Shown here piece by piece: positions 15,713 through 24,267 of a stretch of DNA of 36,845 nt. Position numbers and translations under genes: made by a program. Position 1 is the first letter of the stretch. Every line of letters starts with the position of its first letter. The notes under the pieces are model-generated. The model was not told the origin of the DNA and did not search any database. It saw nothing but the letters and a program-made list of their open reading frames with translations. Source of the DNA: Acidocella sp. Lineage in GTDB: Bacteria; Pseudomonadota; Alphaproteobacteria; Acetobacterales; Acetobacteraceae. The DNA is taken from NCBI GenBank assembly GCA_029077825.1, contig JAQNCT010000022.1:1-36845 (forward strand). The letters are read 5' to 3'.

Positions 15713-16837
15713 ATGCAAAAAGCCGCCGTTTTGCTGCTGATGTTGCTCGCCCCGGTCGCCGCGTTGGCGGACCCCACCAGCACAGCCAAGGCGCAGGCGG
15801 CCTTGCAGGCGGCACAGCAAGCGCAAGCCGCGCACGAAGCCGCCGCCGCCGCCGCCCATGCGAAACAAGCCGCCGATGCCGCCAAAGCCGCGCAGTTGGC
15901 CGAAGCCCAAATACAGGCGGCAATCCAGCTGCGGCGTTTGGAGGAACAAACCGGCGGTGCTGCGCAAACCTATGCTGACCTGCAAACCCGCCAGCAACAG
16001 GCCGCTGACTCGCTAAAGCAAAATGCTGCATCACTGGCCGCTTTGCTGCCGGTGATGCAGCGGATCAGCGCCCAGCCCGCCGCCACCTTACTCGCCAACC
16101 CTGCGCGGCCCGAGGATTCCGTGCGCGGCATTATTATTTTACAAGGCATCGCCGCCGATATTCAGCGCCGCGCCGCCGCCGTACAGGCTGAAACCCAAAC
16201 GGTCACGCATCTGATAGGCATGATGAGCGACCAGCAAAAGCTGCTGATTGCCGCGGTGACCAACCAACAACAAGCCGAGGACGCGCTGACCGCGCAAATC
16301 GCCGCCGCCAAAACAGCCGAGACCGCCGATGCCGACACCGAGGCGGCGGAAAATGCTGCTGCCATTGCCGCCGATGCCGATGTCCGCAATTTAACGGCGG
16401 TGCTAGCCAAAATTACCACCGCAACGCCTGACAACAGCCAGGGCGTTTCAGGTGTTACGCCCAGCATCGCCGGCAACGCGCCGGTGGCCGGACGCATCAT
16501 CCAGAGTTTTGGAGCCAACAGCATCGCCGGCCCGGCCACCGGTATAACCTACAGCGCCGCCCCTGGTGCACGGGTGGTGGCACCCTGCACCGGAGGCGTG
16601 CAATTCGCCGATGCGTTCCAATCCTACGGCGAACTGGTCATCCTCGATTGCGGCCAGAGCAACTTGTTCGTGCTCTCCGGCATGGCCAAGCTGGATGTCA
16701 GCGCCGGCCAGCATGTGGCGCGCGGCCAGCCGGTAGGAGAAATGGCGCCGTTCGACCCTAAAAATCCAGCCAGGCAGCCCCAGCTATATGTGGAACTCCG
16801 CCAGAATGGCACACCGGTTAACCCGAATTCGCGTTAA
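15713..16837 (+). CDS. envC: EnvC-like murein hydrolase activator (degenerate M23/LytM domain)
   Basis: 374 residues. A short hydrophobic N-terminal signal (LLLMLLAPVAALADP) directs it to the periplasm. A long Ala/Gln-rich region (about 25-220) should be coiled coil. The C-terminal 130 residues are a LytM-like domain (VAGRIIQSFGAN ... GARVVAPCTGGV ... QPVGEM). The zinc-binding residues of active M23 peptidases are missing: there is no His/Asp where GxxHxGxD is expected (GITYSAAPG here) and no HxH (the end reads QLYVELRQNG). That fits EnvC, which does not cut peptidoglycan but activates amidases during division. The ATG abuts the gpmI stop TGA. Placement before ctpA is standard in alphaproteobacteria. 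Confidence 0.85.
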   Translation: MQKAAVLLLMLLAPVAALADPTSTAKAQAALQAAQQAQAAHEAAAAAAHAKQAADAAKAAQLAEAQIQAAIQLRRLEEQTGGAAQTYADLQTRQQQAADSLKQNAASLAALLPVMQRISAQPAATLLANPARPEDSVRGIIILQGIAADIQRRAAAVQAETQTVTHLIGMMSDQQKLLIAAVTNQQQAEDALTAQIAAAKTAETADADTEAAENAAAIAADADVRNLTAVLAKITTATPDNSQGVSGVTPSIAGNAPVAGRIIQSFGANSIAGPATGITYSAAPGARVVAPCTGGVQFADAFQSYGELVILDCGQSNLFVLSGMAKLDVSAGQHVARGQPVGEMAPFDPKNPARQPQLYVELRQNGTPVNPNSR

Positions 16838-16925
16838 CCTTTGGCTGGCTCTGGATAATATTTCGACGATGTTTTCTAATAGTGGCGTCCATGCTACCAA
16901 CTTTGGCCAACCAAGGGATTTTAAG

Positions 16926-18299
16926 ATGAAGTTGCGGAACGGGTTGTTGTTGAGCGGAGTCTTTTTGGCCGGGCTGGCGTTTGGCACGGCGGCCTCGCCG
17001 GTACGTCACGCCTGGGGGCAGGAAGCCTCCAATGACAGCACCTACCAGCAGCTCTCCCTGTTTGGCGATATTTTCGAGCGTATCAAGGCCAATTATGTGG
17101 TCGACCCCGCCTCGGACAAGCTGGTTTATAACGCCATCAACGGTATGCTCACCGGGCTGGACCCGCACAGCAGCTACATGAACGCCAAACAATTCGCCGA
17201 CATGCAGGTGGAAACCACCGGCCAATTTGGCGGGCTGGGCCTGGAAGTTACCGAGACGAGCGGTCTGCTCAAGGTCATCAGCCCGATTGATGACACACCC
17301 GCCTTCAAGGCCGGGATCAAGCCCGGCGATATCATCGTCGATATTGATGGCCATTCCACCGAGGGTCTCGTGCTGAACGATGCGGTTGATAAAATGCGGG
17401 GCGCGGTTGGCACCCAAATCACCCTCACCCTGAAACGCTCCGGCAATGATAAGCCGGTGGTGGTCACCATTACGCGTGAAATCATTTCCATCCAGGCGGT
17501 GAAGAGCCGTATTATCCCATCTGCAGCTGGTAACATCGGCTATATCCGCCTCGCCAGCTTCTCCGAGAAAGCTGATGAGGATATCCGCAAGGCCGTCACG
17601 GCGCTGCAGAAGCAATCCGGCGGTCATATCCACGCCTATATTCTGGACATGCGCGGCAACCCCGGCGGGTTGCTTGACCAGGCGGTGGCTGTTTCAGATG
17701 ATTTCCTCAATTCCGGTGAAATTGTTTCCACCCATGGCCGCCATACTCAGGATGACCAGGTGTGGTATGCCCAGCAGGGCGATATCACCAATGGGGCGCC
17801 GATTGTGGTGATGACCAATGAAGGCACCGCCTCGGCGGCGGAAATCGTCACCGCCGCCTTACAACAAAACCGCCGCGCCGTGGTGCTAGGCACCCGCAGC
17901 TTTGGCAAAGGCTCCGTGCAGACCGTGGTGCCAATCCCAGGCAACGGCGCGCTGCGCCTGACGACCGCGCTGTATTACACGCCCTCCGGCAAATCGATTC
18001 AGGATTTCGGCGTGACTCCGGATGTAAATGTGTCTGACACCGCCAAGCCGCAGGACCAGTTCGCTGAACTGCGCGAGAGCGATATGCAGAATGCGTTTAA
18101 AAACCCAACCGGCGTTCCCGCCCCGGCCCTGCCGTCGCCGATCCCGCTGCCGGCTGTTGCGAAAACCATTCCGGATAAACCGCCCACCACTTGGCCGGCC
18201 TTTGATGCCACCAAGCCGGAGACTGACTTTCAGTTGCAGATGGCGATTAAACTGGCCGCCGCAATGAACGCTCCAGGACCTTCAACGGCTTCGAATTAA
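16926..18299 (+). CDS. ctpA: S41 family C-terminal processing peptidase (CtpA)
   Basis: 457 residues. An N-terminal signal or anchor (LLLSGVFLAGLAFGTAAS) leads to the periplasm. Next come a tail-interacting region (LDPHSSYMN), a PDZ domain at about residues 95-175 (GLGLEVTETSGLLKVISPID, PGDIIVDIDG) and the S41 protease core. The catalytic Ser is in NEGTASAAEIV and the Lys in GTRSFGKGSVQT, both present. It trims C-termini of periplasmic proteins, in many bacteria including cell-wall enzymes, which fits its EnvC neighbour. AAGGG at 16913-16917 stands 8 nt before ATG 16926. The frame is open further upstream into envC but has no better start. Pro-rich C-terminal tail. Confidence 0.93.
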   Translation: MKLRNGLLLSGVFLAGLAFGTAASPVRHAWGQEASNDSTYQQLSLFGDIFERIKANYVVDPASDKLVYNAINGMLTGLDPHSSYMNAKQFADMQVETTGQFGGLGLEVTETSGLLKVISPIDDTPAFKAGIKPGDIIVDIDGHSTEGLVLNDAVDKMRGAVGTQITLTLKRSGNDKPVVVTITREIISIQAVKSRIIPSAAGNIGYIRLASFSEKADEDIRKAVTALQKQSGGHIHAYILDMRGNPGGLLDQAVAVSDDFLNSGEIVSTHGRHTQDDQVWYAQQGDITNGAPIVVMTNEGTASAAEIVTAALQQNRRAVVLGTRSFGKGSVQTVVPIPGNGALRLTTALYYTPSGKSIQDFGVTPDVNVSDTAKPQDQFAELRESDMQNAFKNPTGVPAPALPSPIPLPAVAKTIPDKPPTTWPAFDATKPETDFQLQMAIKLAAAMNAPGPSTASN

Positions 18300-18302
18300 C
18301 TC

Positions 18303-18800
18303 ATGACACCACCAGAGGGCCTGCCCTACCGGCTGAATGTCGGCGCCGTGCTGTTCAATCCGGCGGGCGAGGTACTCATCGCCCGCCGCGCCAATTTTCC
18401 TCATGCGGAAGGCCCGGTCGGCGGCTGGCAGTTGCCGCAAGGCGGGATTGATGCCGATGAGGACACCACGACCGCCGTAATGCGGGAATTATCCGAAGAG
18501 ATCGGCACCGCTAACGCTGAGATTCTCGGCGAGCACCCTGACTGGCTGCAATACGACCTGCCACCGCATCTGGTTGGTGTGGCGTTCAAGGGCCGCTACC
18601 GAGGCCAGCGGCAGAAGTGGTTTGCTTTACGGTTTTTAGGCGCGGATTCTGAAATCCGCCTTGACGCCGACCCGCACCCGGAATTCGATGCCTGGCGCTG
18701 GACAAAACTGGCCGAATTGCCTGCTATTGCCGTCACCTTCAAGCGCCCTATTTACGAGTTTCTGGCGCGTGACTTCGCCAGATACGCCAACCCGGCCTAG
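18303..18800 (+). CDS. rppH: RNA pyrophosphohydrolase
   Basis: 165 residues, family length. A Nudix hydrolase that removes pyrophosphate from the 5-prime end of triphosphorylated mRNA and so starts RNase E-dependent decay. The N-terminus YRLNVGAVLFN and WQLPQGGIDADEDTTTAVMR continuing ELSEEIGT form the Nudix box in the RppH context (the WQLPQGG motif is diagnostic). The RQKWFALRF segment also fits. The ATG is 3 bp after the ctpA stop, so it belongs to the same operon, as is usual in this class. Confidence 0.95.
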   Translation: MTPPEGLPYRLNVGAVLFNPAGEVLIARRANFPHAEGPVGGWQLPQGGIDADEDTTTAVMRELSEEIGTANAEILGEHPDWLQYDLPPHLVGVAFKGRYRGQRQKWFALRFLGADSEIRLDADPHPEFDAWRWTKLAELPAIAVTFKRPIYEFLARDFARYANPA

Positions 18801-18828
18801 AGCCGGATCAGCCTGAGGAACACCGGGA

Positions 18829-19485
18829 ATGATTGCTTTAACCGCCGCCGATGGTCACCAGTTTTCCGCTTTTGAAGCCGGTAATTTAAACGCGCCACGC
18901 GGGCTGGTGGTGGTGCAGGAAATTTTCGGGGTGAACCGGCACATGCGCGCGGTGAGCGAGCGGCTGGCGGGCTTTGGCTACCGGGTGCTCACCCCGGCAT
19001 TGTTCGACCGGGCCGAACGTAACGCTGAACTTGGTTACACAGCTGAGGACGTTGAAGCCGGCAAAATTTTGCGCGCCAAAGTCTCCGACTCCGACGCGCT
19101 GGCTGACATTGAAGCCACAGCCGCCGCCTTTGGCGACAAGCCCGTCGGCATTATCGGCTATTGCTGGGGTGGTTCATTGGCTTGGCTTGGGGCAACCCGC
19201 AGCCGCAAGTTCAAAGCGGCGGTGAGTTGGTACGGCGGCGCGATTGCCGCCAACCGGCATGAAAAGCTCCATTGCCCGGTGCAACTGCATTTCGGCGAGA
19301 AGGATAATGGCATTCCTCTGGCTGATGTTGAGGCCATCAAGGCCGTACATCCTGCGATGCCGGTGTTTATCTATCCCGCTGCGCAACACGGGTTCGGCTG
19401 CGAGGACCGCGCCAGCTACAGCGCGCCAGACTGCGAACTGGCCGAACTGCGCAGCCTGGCATTCTTCGCCGAGCATTTGCGCTAA
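18829..19485 (+). CDS. Dienelactone hydrolase family protein
   Basis: 218 residues with an alpha/beta-hydrolase fold of the DLH family. The catalytic Cys is in GYCWGGS (about residue 112), the acidic residue in FGEKDNGIP and the His in AAQHGFGCEDR, so the triad is complete. GLVVVQEIFGVNRHMR near the start is the family signature. True dienelactone hydrolases act in chloro-aromatic degradation, but most members have unknown substrates and nothing nearby suggests an aromatic pathway. It follows rppH by 28 bp and may end that transcript. Its TAA overlaps by 2 bp the stop of the convergent transporter gene. Confidence 0.9.
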   Translation: MIALTAADGHQFSAFEAGNLNAPRGLVVVQEIFGVNRHMRAVSERLAGFGYRVLTPALFDRAERNAELGYTAEDVEAGKILRAKVSDSDALADIEATAAAFGDKPVGIIGYCWGGSLAWLGATRSRKFKAAVSWYGGAIAANRHEKLHCPVQLHFGEKDNGIPLADVEAIKAVHPAMPVFIYPAAQHGFGCEDRASYSAPDCELAELRSLAFFAEHLR

Positions 19486-20000
19486 TTAAACAAATACCCC
19501 ACCAGCGCCCCGCTCCCAAGTAACCAAAGCGGGTGGGTTTTGGTTCGCAAGCATGAAAAAAATGACGTTGCGGTCAATGCGGCCATCAACCACCAGCTAT
19601 CGGATGCGCGCACCAGAACGAAGGCCGCCGAGAGCATCAAGCCGCCAGAAATCGGCAGCATCGCCCGCTGAATGATCTGCCGCCAGCGAGCGCCCTGAAA
19701 ACGCTGCCAGACATGCGATACAAGCAGCACCAAAGCGCCGGCGGGCAGCACAGTGGCGGCGGTGGCAATCAACCCGCCTTCCCAGCCGGCCTCGCGCTGC
19801 CCGATTAATGCCACCACCAGCATATTTGGCCCCGGCACTGCCTGCGCGATGGCGAAAAGCTGCGAGAATTGATGCGCCGTCATCCAATGGCGCTGCTGCA
19901 CCACCTCGCGCGCAACGGCTGGCAAGGTGGCATTCACCCCGCCGACCGCCAGCAAGGACAATTTGCCGAAAAGCACAGTAACTTGCAGCAGCGGGCTCAT
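19482..20000 (-). CDS. chrA: Chromate transporter family protein, second half-subunit
   Basis: 172 residues, about five to six hydrophobic segments. It begins FGKLSLLAVGGVNATLPAVAREVV, the CHR-family motif, followed by the internal PGPNMLVVALIG. It is half the length of classic ChrA and pairs with the upstream half, the arrangement of short-chain CHR proteins that work as a heteromer. ATG 20000 overlaps the upstream stop in an ATGA (19997-20000); a longer reading to 20309 would run over the neighbour and is rejected. The transported ion (chromate, sulfate or other) is not shown by the sequence. The stop at 19482-19484 overlaps the convergent hydrolase stop. Confidence 0.85.
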   Translation of the reverse strand: MSPLLQVTVLFGKLSLLAVGGVNATLPAVAREVVQQRHWMTAHQFSQLFAIAQAVPGPNMLVVALIGQREAGWEGGLIATAATVLPAGALVLLVSHVWQRFQGARWRQIIQRAMLPISGGLMLSAAFVLVRASDSWWLMAALTATSFFSCLRTKTHPLWLLGSGALVGYLFN

Positions 20001-20539
20001 GCGCGCCACGCCAAGGCGATGGAAAGCGGCAGCATCAGGGCCAAAACCCCGAGCAATGGGACATGCAGCACAATAACCAGTGCGAAAGCCAGCGCCGTCA
20101 CGCAAGCCGGACGAAGCGTGACGAGGCCGGGCTGCGCGATTTTGAACGCTGTGGCGGCCACCAGACCTGCCGCCGCCGCCGCCATGCCGCCCACCGTATG
20201 TTCCACTGCGGGGACAGTGGCGAAGCGGGCAAACAACGCGCCCATCAGCAACACAATGATGATCGGCGCGGTCAGCAGCCCCACCACCGCACAGGCAGCA
20301 CCCCGCCAACCGCCCTGGCGGGCGCCGAAGGCAAAGGCAAAATTAGTGATGTTGGCGCCCGGCATGAACTGGCACAGGCTGAATAAGTCATTGAACTCAG
20401 CTTGCGTAAGCCACTGCCATTGCTCGACCATGGCCCGCCGGGCAATCGCCAGAACCCCACCAAACCCCATGATCCCAATTTTAAAAAAGCCGATAAACAG
20501 CGCGCGGTTATCCAACTTTGGTGGCACATCGAGGGACAT
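19997..20539 (-). CDS. chrA: Chromate transporter family protein, first half-subunit
   Basis: 180 residues. LFIGFFKIGIMGFGGVLAIA (about 14-33) and FMPGANITNFAFAFGARQGG correspond to the paired CHR motifs, followed by hydrophobic segments to the C-terminus. It is inner-membrane. With the downstream 172-residue half it makes a two-gene CHR transporter; the two are coupled by a 4-bp overlap. No ChrB-type regulator is adjacent. The ATG at 20539 has only a weak ribosome-binding site. It is divergent from pstS across 213 bp. Confidence 0.85.
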   Translation of the reverse strand: MSLDVPPKLDNRALFIGFFKIGIMGFGGVLAIARRAMVEQWQWLTQAEFNDLFSLCQFMPGANITNFAFAFGARQGGWRGAACAVVGLLTAPIIIVLLMGALFARFATVPAVEHTVGGMAAAAAGLVAATAFKIAQPGLVTLRPACVTALAFALVIVLHVPLLGVLALMLPLSIALAWRA

Positions 20540-20626
20540 ATTCAGCTGCTAGCCGCCCACGCCATATCGCGCAATCCACGGCAATTCTAACGAGATGTAA
20601 CGGCGAAGACTGATACGCCACCTTAA

Positions 20627-20644
20627 ATGTCATAAAACTGCAAC
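20627..20644 (+). promoter_or_regulatory. Candidate Pho box (PhoB site) upstream of pstS
   Basis: The sequence ATGTCATAAAACTGCAAC has the two-half-site layout of the Pho box consensus (CTGTCAT, 4 nt, CTGTCA), matching closely in the first half and in the CTG of the second. It lies about 110 bp before the pstS start, on the same strand. A second TTGTCAC at 20661-20667 could be another half-site or part of the -35 region. Phosphate-limited activation of pst by PhoB is established for the family; the site itself is inferred by eye. Confidence 0.6.
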
Positions 20645-20752
20645 CGAAAACCCGTCGCGTTTGTCACATTGTTGAATTACAGACTGCCTTGTTTTGGGGT
20701 CGGCTCAATGATGATGCGATCTCCACAACTGTCTTAAAAAAGGGGACTGCAC

Positions 20753-21823
20753 GTGCAAATTTTCAAAAACCTCCGCCGCTCTACCTTGCTGCGCTCCGGC
20801 GTCGCCGCTCTGGCACTCGCCGCCGTGAGCGCTGGCTCAGCCCAGGCTGCCACCACTTTGGTGGAAACCGGCTCCAGCCTGCTTTACCCGTTGTTCAACA
20901 TCTGGGTACCTGATTTTACCGCTGCCAACCCCGGCATCCAGTTGACCACCACATCAACCGGTTCCGGCGCTGGCATTGCCCAGTCCATTAAAGGCCTGGT
21001 TCAGATCGGCGCGTCCGATGCCTATTTGTCTGATACTGTGGTGCAGAAAAACCCGAACATGCTGAGCATTCCGCTCGCCATTTCGGCGCAGTCAGTCAAC
21101 TACAATCTGCCCGGCATGGCCGGTAAGCACCTCAAGCTTTCTGGCCCGGTTTTGTCTGATATTTACATGGGCAAAATCACCATGTGGAACGACCCGAAGA
21201 TCAAGGCGATGAACCCCGGCGTTGCGCTGCCCGCGCACGTGATCATCCCGGTCCATCGTGTTGATGGCTCAGGCGATACCTTCATTTTCAGCCAGTATCT
21301 TGATGCCTCAACCCCAGCCTGGCACACCGCACTCGGCTTTGGCACCACCATTTCCTGGCCGGCTGTGCAGGGTGGCCTGGGCGCCAACGGCAACCCGGGC
21401 ATGGTTTCGGCTGCTGCCGCCAACCCGTACTCAATCGCTTACATTGGCGTTAGCTTCAAAGCCCAGATCGACAAGGCTGGTCTTGGCACTGCCGCGTTGA
21501 AGAACGCTGATGGCAAGTTTGTGCTGCCGACCACTGAAACCGTTAACGCGGCTGCCAGCTCGCTGGCCACCTCAACCCCGGTTGATGAGCGCATCAGCAT
21601 GATTTTCGCCAAAGGCCCAGAAGCCTACCCGATCATCAACTATGAATATGCGATCATCAATGCCTCACAGCCTGATGCTACCACCGCCAAAGCCATCCAG
21701 ACCTTCCTGACCTGGGCTTTGACGACCGGTAACGATGCAAAATATGTGAGCCAGGTGAACTTCCTGCCGCTGCCGCCGGCAGTGGTGGAGCTCTCCAAGT
21801 CACAGATCGCTCGCATTCAGTAA
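20753..21823 (+). CDS. pstS: Phosphate ABC transporter substrate-binding protein
   Basis: 356 residues. A basic and hydrophobic signal peptide ending AQA-ATT (about residue 32) sends it to the periplasm. The mature part starts TLVETGSSLLYPLFNIWVP, and the phosphate-contacting elements STGSGAGIAQ, ASDAYLSD and VDGSGDTFIFSQYL are present. It captures phosphate for PstC/PstA. The start is GTG with GGGGA 6 nt upstream. It is the first gene of pstS-pstC-pstA and is followed by a stable hairpin before pstC. Confidence 0.95.
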   Translation: MQIFKNLRRSTLLRSGVAALALAAVSAGSAQAATTLVETGSSLLYPLFNIWVPDFTAANPGIQLTTTSTGSGAGIAQSIKGLVQIGASDAYLSDTVVQKNPNMLSIPLAISAQSVNYNLPGMAGKHLKLSGPVLSDIYMGKITMWNDPKIKAMNPGVALPAHVIIPVHRVDGSGDTFIFSQYLDASTPAWHTALGFGTTISWPAVQGGLGANGNPGMVSAAAANPYSIAYIGVSFKAQIDKAGLGTAALKNADGKFVLPTTETVNAAASSLATSTPVDERISMIFAKGPEAYPIINYEYAIINASQPDATTAKAIQTFLTWALTTGNDAKYVSQVNFLPLPPAVVELSKSQIARIQ

Positions 21824-21832
21824 GCCTAAACG

Positions 21833-21861
21833 CCGCCCCCCCGGCTTACACTGGGGGGCGG
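21833..21861 (+). other. Stable hairpin between pstS and pstC
   Basis: CCGCCCCCC (21833-21841) pairs with GGGGGGCGG (21853-21861) around an 11-nt loop. No T tract follows, so it is not a standard intrinsic terminator. It may block 3-prime exonucleases or cause partial termination, giving more PstS than PstC/PstA. Confidence 0.65.
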
Positions 21862-21884
21862 AACCCGCTAAAGGCCTTGAACCA

Positions 21885-22856
21885 ATGAAATTAAAGCCAT
21901 TCCGTCTTTCTGTCCTTGGCCTCAGCCTGCTAATCCCCGCTGCACTCGGCGCGGTTGTTTTGTTTCTGGCAATCTATGCCGCTCCAGCCGTTAGCTTTAA
22001 CGGCTTTGGCTTCGTCTCCCGCATCACCTGGGATCTCGGCAACTTATACGGTGACCCGGTTAGCGTGCGCGGCGTGCAGGTGCCGCCGGGTGCCAGCTAC
22101 GGGATTTTGGTATTTATCGTCGGCACCTTGCTCAGCTCCTTCATCGCCATTCTGATTGCCGTGCCCCTCAGTGTGGGCGCTGCTATTTTTCTGGCCGAAT
22201 CAGTTCCGGCCAAAATTCGTCCCATTCTCTCACTACTGGTTGAACTCGTCGCCGTAGTTCCCAGCGTGGTGTTCGGTCTTTGGGGCATCGCGGTGCTCAT
22301 CCCGCTGATGGCTGGTTATATCGGGCCAGGATTATCCCATCTGCTCGGCTTCATTCCCTTTTTCGCCGGTGGTGACACCGGCAGCGGCTATGGGCTGCTC
22401 ACCACCTCCATTGTGTTAGCGCTTATGATCACCCCGATCATCGCCACCACATTGCTCGACGCACTGATGCAAGTGCCTAAGGAAAACCGCGAATCGGCGT
22501 TTGCGCTAGGCGCGACCCATTTTGAAGTGGTTTCCAAAGCCATGCTGCCGATGGTCCGCACAACCCTGATCGGCGGCATCGTGCTGGCTCTGGGCCGCGC
22601 TTTGGGTGAGACCATGGCTGTATTGATGGTCTCCGGCGGTGCGATCAACATCATGCCGCAAAATATCTACAGCCCGGTCTCCACCATCGCCTCCTTCATC
22701 GTCAGCCAGCTTGACAGCGCCGAGCAGGACCCCACGAACATGGCGGTGCAATCACTGGCGGAAATCGCGCTGGTGCTGTTCATCATTACGCTGGCCGTCA
22801 ATGCCGGGGCCAAACTACTTTCATCAGGGGTGCTCAATGGCCGTAGCAAGCATTAA
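21885..22856 (+). CDS. pstC: Phosphate ABC transporter permease PstC
   Basis: 323 residues, about six transmembrane segments. The ATP-binding-partner loop ENRESAFALGATHFEVVSKA and the RALGETMAVLMVSGG element are typical of PstC, as is AVVPSVVFGLWG. With PstA it forms the membrane channel of the high-affinity phosphate importer. Its 3-prime end overlaps the pstA start by 20 bp. The length is normal. Confidence 0.95.
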   Translation: MKLKPFRLSVLGLSLLIPAALGAVVLFLAIYAAPAVSFNGFGFVSRITWDLGNLYGDPVSVRGVQVPPGASYGILVFIVGTLLSSFIAILIAVPLSVGAAIFLAESVPAKIRPILSLLVELVAVVPSVVFGLWGIAVLIPLMAGYIGPGLSHLLGFIPFFAGGDTGSGYGLLTTSIVLALMITPIIATTLLDALMQVPKENRESAFALGATHFEVVSKAMLPMVRTTLIGGIVLALGRALGETMAVLMVSGGAINIMPQNIYSPVSTIASFIVSQLDSAEQDPTNMAVQSLAEIALVLFIITLAVNAGAKLLSSGVLNGRSKH

Positions 22857-23715
22857 TATGCCACACGCCAAGCGCAGTGCTTTGGAAATGAAGCGCGTCA
22901 CCCTGAGCACGATCGGCTGGGTGGCTTGCGGCTTGGCGCTGATGTTGGTCATCGGGCCGCTGCTGGACATCGTTTGGGTCATCGCCTCACGCGGCATTTC
23001 AGTCTTTTCGATTGGGTTATTCACCACCGTCACCAACGGCACCGGCGGGGGGCTGGCCAATGCCATTTCCGGCACCCTCATCCTCTCGGCGGGGGCATTG
23101 CTGATCGCCGTACCCATCGGGGTTGGGGCGGGGATTTATTTGTCTGAATATGGCAACAACAAAATCGCCAACACCATTCGCTTTCTGTCCGATGTTCTCA
23201 CCGGCACCCCTTCTATCGTACTCGGGTATTTTTCCTATATCGTGTTCGTCACTGGCCTTGGTTGGCAGTTTTCGACGCTGGCTGGGTCGATCACGCTGGC
23301 GATCCTCATCGTGCCCTATCTGGCCCGCATCAGCGAACTGGCGCTGCGCCAGGTGCCCGTTTCGATGCGCGAAGCCGCCTTCGCGCTGGGCGCCAACGAT
23401 CCGGTGGTGGTATTCAAGGTTGTTTTGCCAGGGGCCTTGTCCGGCGTTATCACCGGCGTTTTGCTGGCACTTGCCATTTCTGTTGGCGAGACCGCCCCGC
23501 TGATCTACACCGCCGGCTGGTCGAACTATATGTGGAATGGTCAGCTTACCCATTCGCCGATCGGCTATTTAACCTACGTAATTTGGAGCTTTATCAACCA
23601 ACCTTCCGATGAATCCCACGCCCTGGCCTTCGCCGCGGCTTTCATCGTCATGCTTGTGGTATTGTGCATCAACATCGGCGTGCGGCTTACAGTCCGGCGC
23701 ACCAAGTTCGTTTGA
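22837..23715 (+). CDS. pstA: Phosphate ABC transporter permease PstA
   Basis: 292 residues from ATG 22837, which has AGGGG (22826-22830) 6 nt upstream inside pstC. The frame is open further upstream but only within pstC; ATG 22858 is an alternative. About six transmembrane segments. SDVLTGTPSIVLGYFSYIVF and the loop VSMREAAFALGANDPVVVFKVVLPG are PstA hallmarks, with ISVGETAPLIYTAG following. The usual next genes pstB and phoU are absent: a regulator on the opposite strand follows after 10 bp. The ATPase must be encoded elsewhere. Confidence 0.95.
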   Translation: MAVASINMPHAKRSALEMKRVTLSTIGWVACGLALMLVIGPLLDIVWVIASRGISVFSIGLFTTVTNGTGGGLANAISGTLILSAGALLIAVPIGVGAGIYLSEYGNNKIANTIRFLSDVLTGTPSIVLGYFSYIVFVTGLGWQFSTLAGSITLAILIVPYLARISELALRQVPVSMREAAFALGANDPVVVFKVVLPGALSGVITGVLLALAISVGETAPLIYTAGWSNYMWNGQLTHSPIGYLTYVIWSFINQPSDESHALAFAAAFIVMLVVLCINIGVRLTVRRTKFV

Positions 23716-23725
23716 ACCGACGGCT

Positions 23726-24181
23726 TCAAATAGGCAACGCGCCGTTTTTCATGCGTTCCATTGCAAAGCGTGATGATACATTGCGTAACTTCACCGCATT
23801 GATGAGCTTTTTATAAAACGCGTCATAGGCGCTGATGTCCGCCACGATGACATGCAGCAGATAATCCACATCGCCTGACATCCGCCAGGCGCCGACAATT
23901 TCAGGCGTATCAGCGACCGTTTTAGCAAAGGCCTGCAGCCATTCGACGGAATGGTCTGAGGTCTCAACGGACACAAATACCGAAACCGGCAGGCCGAGCT
24001 TATCGGCATCCAGCACCGCTACCCGGCCCAAGATAATGCCGGCCTCCTCCATGCGTTTGATGCGCTTCCAGCAGGGCGTCGCGGTCAGCCCCACCTTATC
24101 GGCAATGTCATTCAAGGAAAGCGACGAATCGTTGGCGATCAGGCGCAGAATCGCGCGGTCAATGGCGTCGAGGTCGGTCAT
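23726..24181 (-). CDS. Lrp/AsnC family transcriptional regulator
   Basis: 151 residues, family length. The N-terminal winged HTH (DLDAIDRAILRLIANDSSLSLNDIADKVGL, with CWKRIKRMEEAG as the recognition part) is followed by the AsnC ligand-binding domain (PEIVGAWRMSGDVDYLLHVIVAD). Such proteins form octamers and sense amino acids. It is divergent from the DUF2079 gene, with a perfect palindrome between them. The effector and targets are unknown; the target may be the divergent gene or its own promoter. Confidence 0.93.
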   Translation of the reverse strand: MTDLDAIDRAILRLIANDSSLSLNDIADKVGLTATPCWKRIKRMEEAGIILGRVAVLDADKLGLPVSVFVSVETSDHSVEWLQAFAKTVADTPEIVGAWRMSGDVDYLLHVIVADISAYDAFYKKLINAVKLRNVSSRFAMERMKNGALPI

Positions 24182-24255
24182 GACAAAACAATGGCATGAA
24201 CCAGACTGCCGTGGCTAGCGCCCCGTTGAAGGAGCTCCGCTAGTCGCCTAGACGA

Positions 24256-24267
24256 GAAACATGTTTC
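24256..24267. promoter_or_regulatory. Perfect 12-bp palindrome in the lrp-DUF2079 divergent gap
   Basis: GAAACATGTTTC is fully self-complementary and lies between two divergent genes, 74 bp from the regulator start and 23 bp from the membrane-protein start. Its position suits an operator for the Lrp-type regulator or another dimeric protein. No experiment or matrix supports this. Confidence 0.4.

Noticed and set aside
15505-16034. Long minus-strand frames opposite envC
   Set aside because: They are shadows of the Ala/Gln-rich coiled-coil coding sequence with low-complexity translations.
20001-20309. Longer start for the second chromate-transporter half
   Set aside because: It would run over the upstream half in another frame and encodes Gly/Arg-rich nonsense; the ATGA overlap at 19997-20000 is the natural start.
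22639-22836. Extended pstA start inside pstC
   Set aside because: The upstream part is pstC read in another frame; ATG 22837 has a good ribosome-binding site.
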